Of a DNA stretch of 64,000 nt, positions 24,806-33,257 are shown piece by piece. The notes beneath the pieces are model-generated. The model did no database searches. It worked only from the letters and a program-made list of their open reading frames with translations, and had not been told where the DNA came from. Within the stretch, counting starts at the first letter, position 1. Each line of letters opens with the position of its first letter. Origin of the DNA: Streptosporangium canum. Lineage in GTDB: Bacteria; Actinomycetota; Actinomycetes; Streptosporangiales; Streptosporangiaceae. Location: the NCBI RefSeq assembly GCF_900113865.1, contig NZ_FOQY01000005.1, positions 121,388 through 185,387 of the forward strand, read 5' to 3'. The translations under genes were made by a program, and so were the position numbers.

Positions 24806-26301
24806 ACACCGCGTACGGCGTGACCGCGGTCGTGCTGGTGGTCCTGGCGGCGGTGCTGATCGGGGCGTTCGGCATCCGGCTGTCGCGCACCACCTCGGAT
24901 TTCTACGTGGCCTCCCGTACGGTCTCCCCGCTGTGGAACGCCTCCGCCATCGGCGGGGAGTATCTGTCGGCGGCGAGTTTCCTGGGCATCGCCGGGCTGA
25001 TCCTCGCCTACGGCGCCGACATGCTCTGGCTGCCGGTCGGCTGGACCGGCGGCTACCTGGTGCTGCTCGTCCTGGTCTCCGCGCCGCTGCGCCGCTCGGG
25101 CGCCTACACGCTGCCCGACTTCGCCGAGGCGCGGCTGGAGTCGATGGCCGTGCGGCGGCTGGCCGGCGTGCTGGTCGTGCTGATCGGCTGGCTGTATCTG
25201 ATGCCGCAGTTCCAGAGCGCCGGTCTGGTGCTGGCGGCCATCACCGGAGCCCCGGAGTGGGCCGGGGGGCTGCTGGTGGCGGCCGTGGTCGCGGTGAACG
25301 TGATGTCGGGCGGCATGCGGTCGATCACGTTCGTGCAGGCCTTCCAGTACTGGCTCAAGCTCACCGCGCTGGCCGTGCCGCTGGTGTTCCTGCTGCTGGC
25401 CTGGCGGGCGGGCGGTGCGCCCGGTCTGAGCGCGGGGGACGCGGCCACCTGGGCGCTGCCGCTGTCCAGCGGCAAGGAGTACGGCCTCTACTCGACCTAC
25501 TCGCTGATCCTGGCGACGTTCCTGGGCACCATGGGGCTGCCGCACGTGCTGGTCCGCTTCTACACCAACCCCGAGGGGCGGGCCGCGCGCCGTACGACGC
25601 TGGTGGTCCTGTCGCTGCTCGGCGCCTTCTACCTGCTGCCCGCCATCTACGGCGCGCTGGGCCGGATCTACGCCCCGGAGCTGAGCGGCAGCGACATGGT
25701 GGTGCTGACGCTGCCCGGACGGCTGGTCGGGGGAGTGGCGGGGGACCTGCTGACCGCCCTGGTGACGGCCGGGGCGTTCGCGGCGTTCCTGTCCACCTCG
25801 TCCGGGCTGACGGTCTCGGTCGCGGGTGTCATCGGGCAGGACATCCTCCGGGGCGGGGTCCGCTCGTTCCGGGTGGCGGCTCTGCTGGCCGTGACCGCGC
25901 CGCTGGCCCTGGCCACCTCGGCCCGGTCGCTGCCGGTCGCCGACGTGGTGGGGCTGGCGTTCGCGGTGGCCGCGTCCTCCTTCTGCCCGCTGCTGGTGCT
26001 GGGCATCTGGTGGCGGCGGCTGACCTCCACGGGCGCGATGGCGGGGCTGGTCGTCGGGGGCGGGCTGGCCTGCGGCGCGGTTCTGACGACCATCGCCGGG
26101 GGACCGTACACCGGCCTGGCCGGAGCCCTGCTCGCCCAGCCCGCCGCCTGGACGGTGCCGGTCGCCTTCGCCGTCATGGTCGTGGTGTCGCTGCTCACCC
26201 CGGGCCGCATCCCGGCCGGTGTGGCCCGCACCATGGTCCGGCTGCACACCCCTGAGACGCTCGATCTCGATAGGGGGGACTGGCGGCCCCGATCCCCTTG
26301 A
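24802..26301 (+). CDS. Sodium/solute symporter (SSS family, ActP-like)
   Basis: 499 aa, 13 membrane helices. ATG 24802 overlaps the upstream stop. Family segments SDFYVASRTVSPLWNASAIG, GEYLSAASFLGIAGL and GLPHVLVRFYTNP are those of the acetate/pyruvate-type SSS transporters. It would import a short-chain carboxylate with sodium or protons. Operon with the LytTR regulator and membrane companion. The paralogous module is at 32928-34864. The stop lies 70 bp before the RiPP precursor start. Confidence 0.9.
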   Translation: MNTAYGVTAVVLVVLAAVLIGAFGIRLSRTTSDFYVASRTVSPLWNASAIGGEYLSAASFLGIAGLILAYGADMLWLPVGWTGGYLVLLVLVSAPLRRSGAYTLPDFAEARLESMAVRRLAGVLVVLIGWLYLMPQFQSAGLVLAAITGAPEWAGGLLVAAVVAVNVMSGGMRSITFVQAFQYWLKLTALAVPLVFLLLAWRAGGAPGLSAGDAATWALPLSSGKEYGLYSTYSLILATFLGTMGLPHVLVRFYTNPEGRAARRTTLVVLSLLGAFYLLPAIYGALGRIYAPELSGSDMVVLTLPGRLVGGVAGDLLTALVTAGAFAAFLSTSSGLTVSVAGVIGQDILRGGVRSFRVAALLAVTAPLALATSARSLPVADVVGLAFAVAASSFCPLLVLGIWWRRLTSTGAMAGLVVGGGLACGAVLTTIAGGPYTGLAGALLAQPAAWTVPVAFAVMVVVSLLTPGRIPAGVARTMVRLHTPETLDLDRGDWRPRSP

Positions 26302-26374
26302 CTTGATCCATTACTTATGTCGAAATGTCCAGTAATTAAATGACATTTCAGTTACTGGTGTGAAGGGGTGTGCG
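26298..26374 (+). promoter_or_regulatory. A/T-rich promoter/operator of the RiPP cluster with interlaced inverted repeats
   Basis: TTGACT at 26298-26303 begins a 60-bp A/T-rich island. GAAATGTC (26322-26329) pairs with GACATTTC (26342-26349), and CCAGTAA (26329-26335) pairs with TTACTGG (26352-26358); the two inverted repeats are interlaced. TAATTA (26333-26338) is a possible -10. GAAGGGG (26362-26367) is the ribosome site of the precursor gene. Confidence 0.55.
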
Positions 26375-26515
26375 ATGGGCAACAGCAACTCCAACGGTCA
26401 GTCGCTTCTCAAACCGGACGGCTTCCAGTTGGAGGACGGCTTCTCGTTCACCCTCGCCGAGACGATGCTCCTCGACCAGTTCTTCACCGCGCGGCCCGTG
26501 CCGGGCGCGCTCTGA
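26375..26515 (+). CDS. Putative RiPP precursor peptide (46 aa)
   Basis: ATG 26375 has GAAGGGG seven bases upstream; the stop is TGA at 26513. The peptide starts MGNSNSNGQS, continues LLKPDGFQLEDGFSFT, then LAETMLLDQF, and ends FTARPVPGAL. It has no cysteine. The Ser/Asn-rich N-terminus and the Pro-rich C-terminus are each possible core regions; the acidic, hydrophobic middle is typical of a leader or follower. The YcaO gene starts 2 nt after its stop, a spacing that suggests coupled translation. Assignment rests on size, position and coupling; no homologue is known to me. Confidence 0.65.
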   Translation: MGNSNSNGQSLLKPDGFQLEDGFSFTLAETMLLDQFFTARPVPGAL

Positions 26516-26517
26516 CA

Positions 26518-27834
26518 GTGGCGGCGCGTGCCCAGCGCGAGCGTTGCACCGGTCTCGCCGAGGCGCTGTCGCTCATCGAGTCGGTGCTCGCCGACGCCGG
26601 TCTCTCGGCGGAGTTCCTCTCCACCGGCTCGCCGGAGTTCCCCGTGCACCGCTGCACCCTCCGCGACCCGGCCGGCCGGGTGCTCACCGCCTCCCTCGGC
26701 AAGGGAACCGGCGCGCAGAGCACGGTGAGCGCGCTGTTCGAGGCATGGCAGCACCTCCAGCACGAGGCGGGCCAGGCCGCGCTCCCCGGTGACCACCGGC
26801 GGGCGCGGGCGGTGCCCGTCGCCACCGTCGTGGCCCAGCCGGAACTGTGCGGGGAGCAGATGATCCACCGGCTCGCCCGCGACTACCCGGACATCGACCT
26901 CGCCTGCCTGCGGGCCGAACCCCTCAACCCGGAGCGGGCCGCGCTGTGGTACCCGGCCTTCACCCGGTCGCCGTCCTGCCGCAGCCATCCGATCCCCGGT
27001 GACGACCTGCGCTACGAGCCCTACCTCCGCTACGCCTACGACAACGGCACGGCCACCGGGGCCACCGAGCCGGAGGCGCTCCTGCACGGCCTGCTGGAGG
27101 TCGTCGAGCGCGACGCGCTGTCCCACGCCCTCCTCGACTGGTATCTCGACGAGCGGCCGCGGCTCTCCGCCCTGGACCCCGGCCTCCTCCCACCCGACCT
27201 GCGCCGCCTCCACGACGAGGCGACGGCCCGTCTCGGCGCGCCCCCGCTCCTCATCGACATCACCTCCGACCTGGGCATCCCCGCCTACTGCGCGCTTCCC
27301 TCGCGTGCCGGGCCGTACCCGGGAGTGGTCGGCTCAGGCGCCTCCCTCGACCCCGAGTACGCCGTGGAGCGCGCGCTCACCGAGCTGATCCAGTCCTCGT
27401 TCAACCTGTCGCTCGGCGTGGACCTCACCCTGGGCCGCAGGCTGGAGAGCCTGCGGCGGTGGCCGCTGCTGGAGCGCTGCGCCAGGCTGGACCCCGCCCC
27501 GCTGCTCGACCGCCTCACGTTCGACGCGCGCCTGCCCGGCCCGCGACCGGAGGACGCCGCCGGCCGGGAGCCCGGCGCCGCCGGCGGACATCCGGCGCCA
27601 CCGCCCGCCGATCGGCAGGGGCCGGGGGACGTCGGCGCGCAGATCGCCACGATCCTGGAGACGCTGGAGCGTGCGGGGCTGCCGGCCTACTTCTTCCGCT
27701 GGAACCCCGCACACGACAGGTGCCCGGTGCTGACGGTGATCGTCCCCGGCCTTGAGACGTTCGCCATGGTCCACAGCGCCGTTCCGGTGTTCCCGACCGG
27801 CCGGGCCGTACGGCGGCTCGCCGGGCACCGGTGA
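26518..27834 (+). CDS. Stand-alone YcaO-family enzyme (RiPP-type cyclodehydratase/amidine synthase)
   Basis: 438 aa, GTG 26518. YcaO features: LGKGTGAQSTVSALFEAWQHL (about 60-80), the ATP-binding core EALLHGLLEVVERDAL with EVVER at 194-198, DITSDLGIPAYCA (about 240-252), GSGASLDPEYAVERALTELI (about 280-299). There is no C-terminal PxPxP tail of azoline-forming members, and no E1-like or TfuA domain here or beside it. Such stand-alone YcaO enzymes use ATP to activate a peptide amide for attack by an internal nucleophile. The substrate is most likely the 46-aa peptide upstream. A Pro/Gly-rich insert (about 340-370) before the last domain looks disordered. Confidence 0.88.
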   Translation: MAARAQRERCTGLAEALSLIESVLADAGLSAEFLSTGSPEFPVHRCTLRDPAGRVLTASLGKGTGAQSTVSALFEAWQHLQHEAGQAALPGDHRRARAVPVATVVAQPELCGEQMIHRLARDYPDIDLACLRAEPLNPERAALWYPAFTRSPSCRSHPIPGDDLRYEPYLRYAYDNGTATGATEPEALLHGLLEVVERDALSHALLDWYLDERPRLSALDPGLLPPDLRRLHDEATARLGAPPLLIDITSDLGIPAYCALPSRAGPYPGVVGSGASLDPEYAVERALTELIQSSFNLSLGVDLTLGRRLESLRRWPLLERCARLDPAPLLDRLTFDARLPGPRPEDAAGREPGAAGGHPAPPPADRQGPGDVGAQIATILETLERAGLPAYFFRWNPAHDRCPVLTVIVPGLETFAMVHSAVPVFPTGRAVRRLAGHR

Positions 27835-29405
27835 TGCGGGCGGTCCTGCGCGAACGCGGATTCCGGCTCATCTACCTCGGGATGGCCGTCAGCCTGCTGG
27901 GTGACGCCTCGCTGCTACTGATCCCGGCGATCCTGGCCAAGAAACTCACCGGCTCGGACGGCGCCGCGGGGCTGACCCTGTTCTTCTTCACGCTGCCCCT
28001 GTGCCTGTCGCCCCTCTTCGGCCACGTGATCGACCGCGTCGACCGCAGGAGGTTCCTCATCGCCGCGTGCCTGCTCTCCGCGGCGGCGCTGACCCCGCTG
28101 ACCGCGGTGAGCGGCGAGGACACCCTGTGGCTGCTCTACCCGGTGTCGGCGGCCATGGGCTGCTCCTACGCGGCGGTGTCCGGGGCCCTGAGCGGCCTGC
28201 TGAAGAGCGTCCTGCCCGAGGAACTCCTCGCCGAGGCCAACGGTGCCCTGCAGACCACCCGGCAGGGACTGCGCCTGGTCGGACCGCTGCTGGGGGTAGC
28301 CGTCTACACGAGTTCCGGCATCGGCGCCGTCGTCCTGCTCGACGCCGGCACCTTCGTCGTCGCCGCGGCGGCCTTCGCGGCCCTGCCGAAACCCTCCCCC
28401 GTCCCGGCCGCACCGCGCGGCCGCTGGCGCGAGGAGTTCTCGGCCGGAGCCCGGCACCTGGCCGCCGACCCGTTCCTGCGCCGCGCCGCCGGGGCGTTCT
28501 GCCTGATGTTCACGCTGGCCGGAGCGACCGAGTCGCTGATCTTCGCGGTCATCGACCACGGCCTCGGCAGGGCTCCGGAGTTCACCGCCCTCACCTCCAC
28601 CGCGATGGGCGTGGGGGCGATCATCGGCGGCCTGTGCGGGGCCACGGTGATCACGCACCGGGGCGAGCTGTTCGCGATCGGCACGGGCATCGCCCTGTAC
28701 GGCGCGGCGGTCCTGCTGTGGACGGTCCCCGCCGAGCCGGCCGTGCTGGGCGCGATGACGATGGCGGGCGCCGGCCTGACCCTCGCGGGCGTGGCCCGGA
28801 TGACCCTCGTGCAACGCCGTAGCCCCGGCCACCTCGTCGGCCGGGTCTCCACCGCCTTCGAGGCCATGGCCGGAGCCGCCCAGCTGCTGTCCCTGGTCGC
28901 GGGCGCGGCGCTGGTGTCGCTCGTCGACTACCGCGTCCTGCTGGCCGTGGTCGGGCTGACCATCTGCTGCGCGGCGGCACACGCGCTCCGGGGCCGGACG
29001 CCGGCGGTGAGAAGTCGCCCGAAACGGTTTCGGTACGCCGTCAGTCGTGGTGCGACAACCGAGGCGAGCGGGCAGACTGGGGATGTGAACGCCAAGACCC
29101 GTTACGCCAGTCGCCGTACCTACCTTGTGCCCGCCGATCTGAGCGAGCTGGCCGGGCCGATCTCCGGTGTCGTGGAGCTTCCCATCCACCTGGACTGGTC
29201 CGAGCAGCGGGTCTACGACCTCTCGGACGACAGTCATGTCGGGCTCATGTACGAACGTGTGATCCGCGAAGCCTCTCACCTCGACGACCTGCGGGCCTAT
29301 CTGAATCATGAGACGCTGGTCCGTCTATGGCCGCATCTGTACCTTCCTGTCCAGGCCAGGAACGTCTGGGAGACACGTTTCCGGGATCTGGTGCGGGCGG
29401 CGTAG
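27834..29405 (+). CDS. MFS exporter, reading frame fused to a downstream antitoxin-like region
   Basis: ATG 27834 overlaps the YcaO stop (TGATG). Residues 1-390 are a 12-helix major facilitator (FRLIYLGMAVSLLGDASLLL; VIDRVDRRRFLIA after helix 2). The expected end is near 29000, after RALRGRTP-like sequence; the frame has no stop there. It continues through VRSRPKRFRYAVSRGATT and then codes in frame for the 106-aa protein starting at GTG 29085. The 30-residue linker covers the likely promoter of that gene. Likely role of the MFS part: export of the modified peptide, or self-resistance. The fused product would be 523 aa; whether it is made is unknown. Confidence 0.82.
   Translation: MRAVLRERGFRLIYLGMAVSLLGDASLLLIPAILAKKLTGSDGAAGLTLFFFTLPLCLSPLFGHVIDRVDRRRFLIAACLLSAAALTPLTAVSGEDTLWLLYPVSAAMGCSYAAVSGALSGLLKSVLPEELLAEANGALQTTRQGLRLVGPLLGVAVYTSSGIGAVVLLDAGTFVVAAAAFAALPKPSPVPAAPRGRWREEFSAGARHLAADPFLRRAAGAFCLMFTLAGATESLIFAVIDHGLGRAPEFTALTSTAMGVGAIIGGLCGATVITHRGELFAIGTGIALYGAAVLLWTVPAEPAVLGAMTMAGAGLTLAGVARMTLVQRRSPGHLVGRVSTAFEAMAGAAQLLSLVAGAALVSLVDYRVLLAVVGLTICCAAAHALRGRTPAVRSRPKRFRYAVSRGATTEASGQTGDVNAKTRYASRRTYLVPADLSELAGPISGVVELPIHLDWSEQRVYDLSDDSHVGLMYERVIREASHLDDLRAYLNHETLVRLWPHLYLPVQARNVWETRFRDLVRAA
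29085..29405 (+). CDS. Antitoxin-like partner of the AbiEii-type nucleotidyltransferase
   Basis: 106 aa from GTG 29085, nested in frame at the end of the MFS frame. CAGACT lies 6 nt upstream, without a ribosome site, as in other leaderless genes of this window. The sequence (TRYASRRTYLVPADLSELAG, ELPIHLDWSEQRVYDLSDDS, then helical MYERVIREASHLDDLRAYLN) is compact and has no membrane segment. Its stop is 5 bp before the nucleotidyltransferase start, the usual antitoxin-toxin order. Assignment as antitoxin follows from position only. Confidence 0.6.
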   Translation: MNAKTRYASRRTYLVPADLSELAGPISGVVELPIHLDWSEQRVYDLSDDSHVGLMYERVIREASHLDDLRAYLNHETLVRLWPHLYLPVQARNVWETRFRDLVRAA

Positions 29406-29410
29406 TCTTC

Positions 29411-30052
29411 ATGGACCCGCTGCACGAACTCGCCACGCGGATCGGTCTCGCGGCGACGGATCGGTTCGGTTTCGCGCTCGCCGGCGGCTATGCCGTGCAG
29501 GCACATGGTTTCCTCACCCGCCGGTCGGAGGATGTCGACCTGTTCACTTCGGTGGGTGGAGAATTCGAGGCCGCCGTGGTCGCCGCTGTGGCGGCCTATC
29601 GCGATGCGGGTTTGAAGGTCGAGATAACGCTTGAGAACCCGGGCTTCGCCCGCCTGCTCGTCACGGACGGCGACAGCCACTCGGTCAAGATCGAGATGGG
29701 GGTGGACTGGCGTGCACATCCGCCGGTCCGGCTTGAGATCGGCCCCGTGCTTCATCCTGATGACGCAGTGGGGAACAAGGTCGCCGCGCTGTACGGCAGA
29801 GCCGAGGTCCGGGATTTCGTCGACGTGTTCGCCGTACTGCGCAGCGGCCGCTACGACTCCGATCAGCTGATCGACTTGGCCACGTGCGCGGATCCGGGGT
29901 TCGACACGGATATGTTCGCGACAGCCCTGTCCGCGCTGGGTCGCATACCTGACCAAGCTCTGTCCTTGCATGGTCTCAGTGACGAGGAGGTTCAGGAACT
30001 GCGCAGGTGTTTTCACGGCTGGGAGAGATCCCTGCGTTCGAGCGGCGGATAG
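29411..30052 (+). CDS. AbiEii/AbiGii-like nucleotidyltransferase (toxin-like)
   Basis: 213 aa. Nucleotidyltransferase signature FALAGGYAVQAHG (GG at 25-26), then RRSEDVDLF with D41 and D43 as metal ligands, and the third acidic residue probably in VKIEMGVDW. The GDSHSVKIE and GNKVAALYGRAEVRDFVDVF segments are typical of AbiEii-type proteins and related minimal nucleotidyltransferases. Toxins of this group modify tRNA or block translation; abortive infection is one proven role. ATG 29411 is 5 bp after the partner's stop. Confidence 0.82.
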   Translation: MDPLHELATRIGLAATDRFGFALAGGYAVQAHGFLTRRSEDVDLFTSVGGEFEAAVVAAVAAYRDAGLKVEITLENPGFARLLVTDGDSHSVKIEMGVDWRAHPPVRLEIGPVLHPDDAVGNKVAALYGRAEVRDFVDVFAVLRSGRYDSDQLIDLATCADPGFDTDMFATALSALGRIPDQALSLHGLSDEEVQELRRCFHGWERSLRSSGG

Positions 30053-30174
30053 GAGGAACGCCGGAGAGTCGGGAAACCTCTGACCTGGGCCGGCCGGGGG
30101 CCGGGAGACGTGTGGCGGAGAGTCGTATCCATGAGACCTTCTCCTGATCCCCAGCGGCGCGCAGACTGGGCCTT

Positions 30175-31578
30175 ATGTGGGACTTCGATGTTCTCGTCCT
30201 GGGTTCCGGGCCGGGCGGGCAGAAGGCGGCGATCGCCGCGGCGAAACTCGGCAGGCGGGTCGCGGTGGTGGAGAAGAAACACATGCTCGGGGGCGTGTGC
30301 ATCAACACCGGGACGATCCCGTCGAAGACGCTTCGGGAGGCGGTCCTCTACCTGACGGGGCTCAACCAGCGGGAGCTGTACGGAGCGAGTTACCGGGTGA
30401 AAGAGGAGATCACGGTCGCGGATCTCGGGATGCGGACGCAGCATGTGATCGGCCGGGAGATCCAGGTGATCCGGAGCCAGCTGGGCCGTAACCATGTGAC
30501 TGTCCTACAGGGGACCGGGCGGTTCCTGGACGCGCACACCATCGGCGTCACCGGGGATGAGGAGAGGAAGGTCACGGCCGAGAGGATCGTGATCGCCACG
30601 GGGACGTCGCCGGCCCGCCCGTCCAGCGTGGAGTTCGACGACAAGATGATTATCGACTCGGACGCGATCCTGCATCTCGACCGGGTGCCCGAGACCCTCG
30701 TCGTCGTCGGAGCCGGGGTCATCGGCATCGAGTACGCCTCGATGTTCGCGGCGCTCGGCACCAAGGTGACCGTGGTGGAGCGTCGTGAGCGGATGCTGGA
30801 GTTCTGCGACCTGGAGATCGTGGAGGCGCTCAAATACCACCTGCGGGACCTGGCCGTGACGTTCCGGTTCGGTGAGAGCGTCGCCGCGGTCGAGCGACGG
30901 CCCCGCGGGGCCCTGACCGTCCTGGAGAGCGGCAAGAAGATTCCCGCCGACTGCGTCATGTACTCGGCGGGCCGGCAGGGGAAGACGGCCGAGCTCTGCC
31001 TGGCGGCGGCCGGGCTCGCCGCCGACGACCGGGGTCGGATCGAGGTGGATGAGAACTACGCCACCCCCGTCCCGCACATCTACGCGGTCGGTGACGTGAT
31101 CGGCTTCCCGGCGCTGGCGGCCACCTCGATGGAGCAGGGGCGGCTGGCCGCTCAGCACGCGTGCGGCGAACCGGTGGCGGAGATGCAAGAGCTGTCGCCG
31201 ATCGGGATCTACACCATCCCGGAGATCAGCTTCGTCGGAAAGTCCGAGGACGAGCTGACCCGGGACAAGATCCCGTTCGAGGTGGGCATCTCGCGCTACC
31301 GTGAGCTGGCCAGGGGGCAGATCATCGGCGACTCGTACGGGATGCTCAAGCTGCTCGTCTCCTCCGAGGACCGGCGCCTGCTCGGCGTCCACGTGTTCGG
31401 CACGGGGGCCACCGAGCTCGTCCACATCGGGCAGACCGTCATGGGGTGCGGCGGTACGGTCGACTACCTGGTAAATGCCGTGTTCAACTACCCCACGCTC
31501 GCGGAGTCCTACAAGGTCGCCGCCCTGGACGCCATGAACAAGATGCGGGTGATCGCCCGGCTGACGGCCGAACTGTGA
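30175..31578 (+). CDS. sthA: Si-specific soluble NAD(P)+ transhydrogenase
   Basis: 467-aa FAD flavoprotein of the class I disulfide-reductase fold. [18 protein letters not shown] binds [22 protein letters not shown] shows C42 but Thr at 47 where disulfide reductases have the second cysteine, which is diagnostic of SthA. The second dinucleotide site is [20 protein letters not shown], and [13 protein letters not shown] is the FAD C-terminal motif. It interconverts NADPH and NADH in the cytoplasm. ATG 30175 lies 7 nt after CAGACT with no ribosome site, so the gene is probably leaderless. Confidence 0.93.
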   Translation: MWDFDVLVLGSGPGGQKAAIAAAKLGRRVAVVEKKHMLGGVCINTGTIPSKTLREAVLYLTGLNQRELYGASYRVKEEITVADLGMRTQHVIGREIQVIRSQLGRNHVTVLQGTGRFLDAHTIGVTGDEERKVTAERIVIATGTSPARPSSVEFDDKMIIDSDAILHLDRVPETLVVVGAGVIGIEYASMFAALGTKVTVVERRERMLEFCDLEIVEALKYHLRDLAVTFRFGESVAAVERRPRGALTVLESGKKIPADCVMYSAGRQGKTAELCLAAAGLAADDRGRIEVDENYATPVPHIYAVGDVIGFPALAATSMEQGRLAAQHACGEPVAEMQELSPIGIYTIPEISFVGKSEDELTRDKIPFEVGISRYRELARGQIIGDSYGMLKLLVSSEDRRLLGVHVFGTGATELVHIGQTVMGCGGTVDYLVNAVFNYPTLAESYKVAALDAMNKMRVIARLTAEL

Positions 31579-31710
31579 CGCCGTGATCGCTACCCGGTCC
31601 CCGTGCCGTGCGGCGCGTGGTCGCGGTCAGCGCTGTTTTCACCCTGAGCGATCGGGAATCCGGTCGTCCCGTGGCCCGCCGGCTGTCCGCCCGCCGCCGG
31701 CTGCGAGGCC

Positions 31711-32292
31711 TCAGCGGACGTCGCCGTGCCACTGCCATTCCTTCCGGCGGCCGAGGCCGGGCAGGGCGACGCGGCCCGTGCACCACAGCAGGGTGCGCGC
31801 CGGATCGTGGCCGGCCGGAGCGTCGGGGAAGAGCCGCTCGACCACCGGCGCGCACAGGTCGTCCGGGGGCGTCCAGTCGATCCCGAGGGTGAGGGCGATG
31901 TCGCGGCTGTGGACGAGGATCTCCAGCGTGCCCATGGCGGCGAAGCCGGGGCCGTCGGAGTGCCCGTAGGGGTGCCAGGCGCGAACCTCCGGTACGGCCT
32001 CGCGGACGGCCGAGGCGAGGATCGTCGCCGAGATCCGGATCCCCTCCAGGCACGCGGGGATCGGGGCCTGGCCGTCGAGCGAGGCGAACAGGGCGATGTA
32101 GCGGTCAGCCGGCTGGGCGATGAGCAGTCCCGCGTAGCCGACGACGCCGAGGGCCATGTGATCGAGGGTCTGCCGGCAGGTCCAGTCGAGGTCCCCCGCG
32201 TCGCGGGACCAGTCCTGGTCGGCGCCCTTGGCGAGGATGGAGACGCCGTCGGCGGCTGCCGAGGTCACCAGGTCGGGCCAGGAGATGGTCAT
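31711..32292 (-). CDS. MDMPI/DinB-like (mycothiol-associated) protein
   Basis: 193 aa. An N-terminal four-helix DinB-like module (WPDLVTSAAADGVSILAKGA; DLDWTCRQTLDHMALGVVGY) contains the His of a metal site, with further His in EILVHSRDIALTLGI. This matches actinobacterial maleylpyruvate isomerase N-terminal family proteins, many of which use mycothiol. Substrate unknown. There is a good ribosome site (GAAGGACGACCCGCC before ATG). Second family member in this window at 60550. Confidence 0.8.
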   Translation of the reverse strand: MTISWPDLVTSAAADGVSILAKGADQDWSRDAGDLDWTCRQTLDHMALGVVGYAGLLIAQPADRYIALFASLDGQAPIPACLEGIRISATILASAVREAVPEVRAWHPYGHSDGPGFAAMGTLEILVHSRDIALTLGIDWTPPDDLCAPVVERLFPDAPAGHDPARTLLWCTGRVALPGLGRRKEWQWHGDVR

Positions 32293-32927
32293 GGCGGGTC
32301 GTCCTTCTTGTCTGCGGCAGGCTCGGGCGGAGGGGGATGGGGCGGGCGGAGATGCCGGGACGGCCCTCCCGGCTCACGCGGTGGGCCGCGACCGGCTCCC
32401 ACAGGGGTGCCGCCGGTCGATGACCAGGCTCGCAGCGCGTCTCGTCCGGCGACAGCGGCAGGACTGCCTGTCTTCGACATATTCCTGCCATACCTGGTGA
32501 TCGTGAGTCCCAGGCCCGTCACGGTTGCCATGGTCGATCACGCTGGCGTTTTGCCGTCTGTGACGTGAAATATCAGCTGCAAAAGGTCGGCGTTATTACC
32601 GTGATCGACTATGGGCTGAGATGACGACGCGGATGCCGGCCTCGCGGACCGGCAGGCGGACATCCGCCCCCAGGGTCGGCGGGACGGGCGATACGGCACC
32701 TGCTGCCGGGCCGGAACCGGTGGTGGGTCTCTGTCCGAGGGGTCTCCGTCCGACGGCCCCGAGCCGGGAGACCGCTCACCGCATGAGACGGACCTTTCAC
32801 CGCAGGCCATACCCAACTGGCCGCGACCCGGCGCCACCTGGGCGAAGAGTCCGGCTCCGGATCTCCTCACGGGGTACGGTCCCCTCCTACGTTATCCGTG
32901 ATCCAGATCACATTCGTGGGAGGTCCC
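32293..32927. other. 635-bp non-coding interval
   Basis: Separates divergent genes. No open frame with a ribosome site or codon bias. It contains an A/T-richer patch at 32525-32615 and the promoter side of the DUF485/ActP operon at 32870-32920, where GGGAGG (32918-32923) precedes the GTG start. Confidence 0.55.
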
Positions 32928-33257
32928 GTGACCACCAGGCAACATGATTCATCGGTTTACGAACATATCCAGGGCGAGGAGAGGTTCCAGGAGCTGAAGC
33001 GGCGTTTCCGCTCCTGGGCGTTCCCGATGACGGCGGCGTTCCTGGCGTGGTACCTGCTCTACGTGGTGCTGTCCGCCTGGGCGCGTGACTTCATGGGCAC
33101 CAAGGTGTTCGGCAACATCAACGTGGCGCTGATCTTCGGCCTGCTCCAGTTCGTGTCGACCTTCCTGATCGCCTGGGCCTACTCCCGATACGCCGAGAAG
33201 AAGCTCGACCCGGTGGCCGACGAGATCCGCCACGAGGCCGAGGGGACGACCGAATGA
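32928..33257 (+). CDS. DUF485 small membrane protein
   Basis: 109 aa. GTG 32928 after GGGAGG. The family pattern is clear: FQELKRRFRSWAFPMTAAFL, helix 1 (AFLAWYLLYVVLSAWARDF), then helix 2 (NVALIFGLLQFVSTFLIAWA), and YSRYAEKKLDPVADEIR. DUF485 proteins accompany ActP symporters and overlap them, as here (ATGA). Companion or assembly factor; molecular role not established. Confidence 0.9.
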   Translation: MTTRQHDSSVYEHIQGEERFQELKRRFRSWAFPMTAAFLAWYLLYVVLSAWARDFMGTKVFGNINVALIFGLLQFVSTFLIAWAYSRYAEKKLDPVADEIRHEAEGTTE

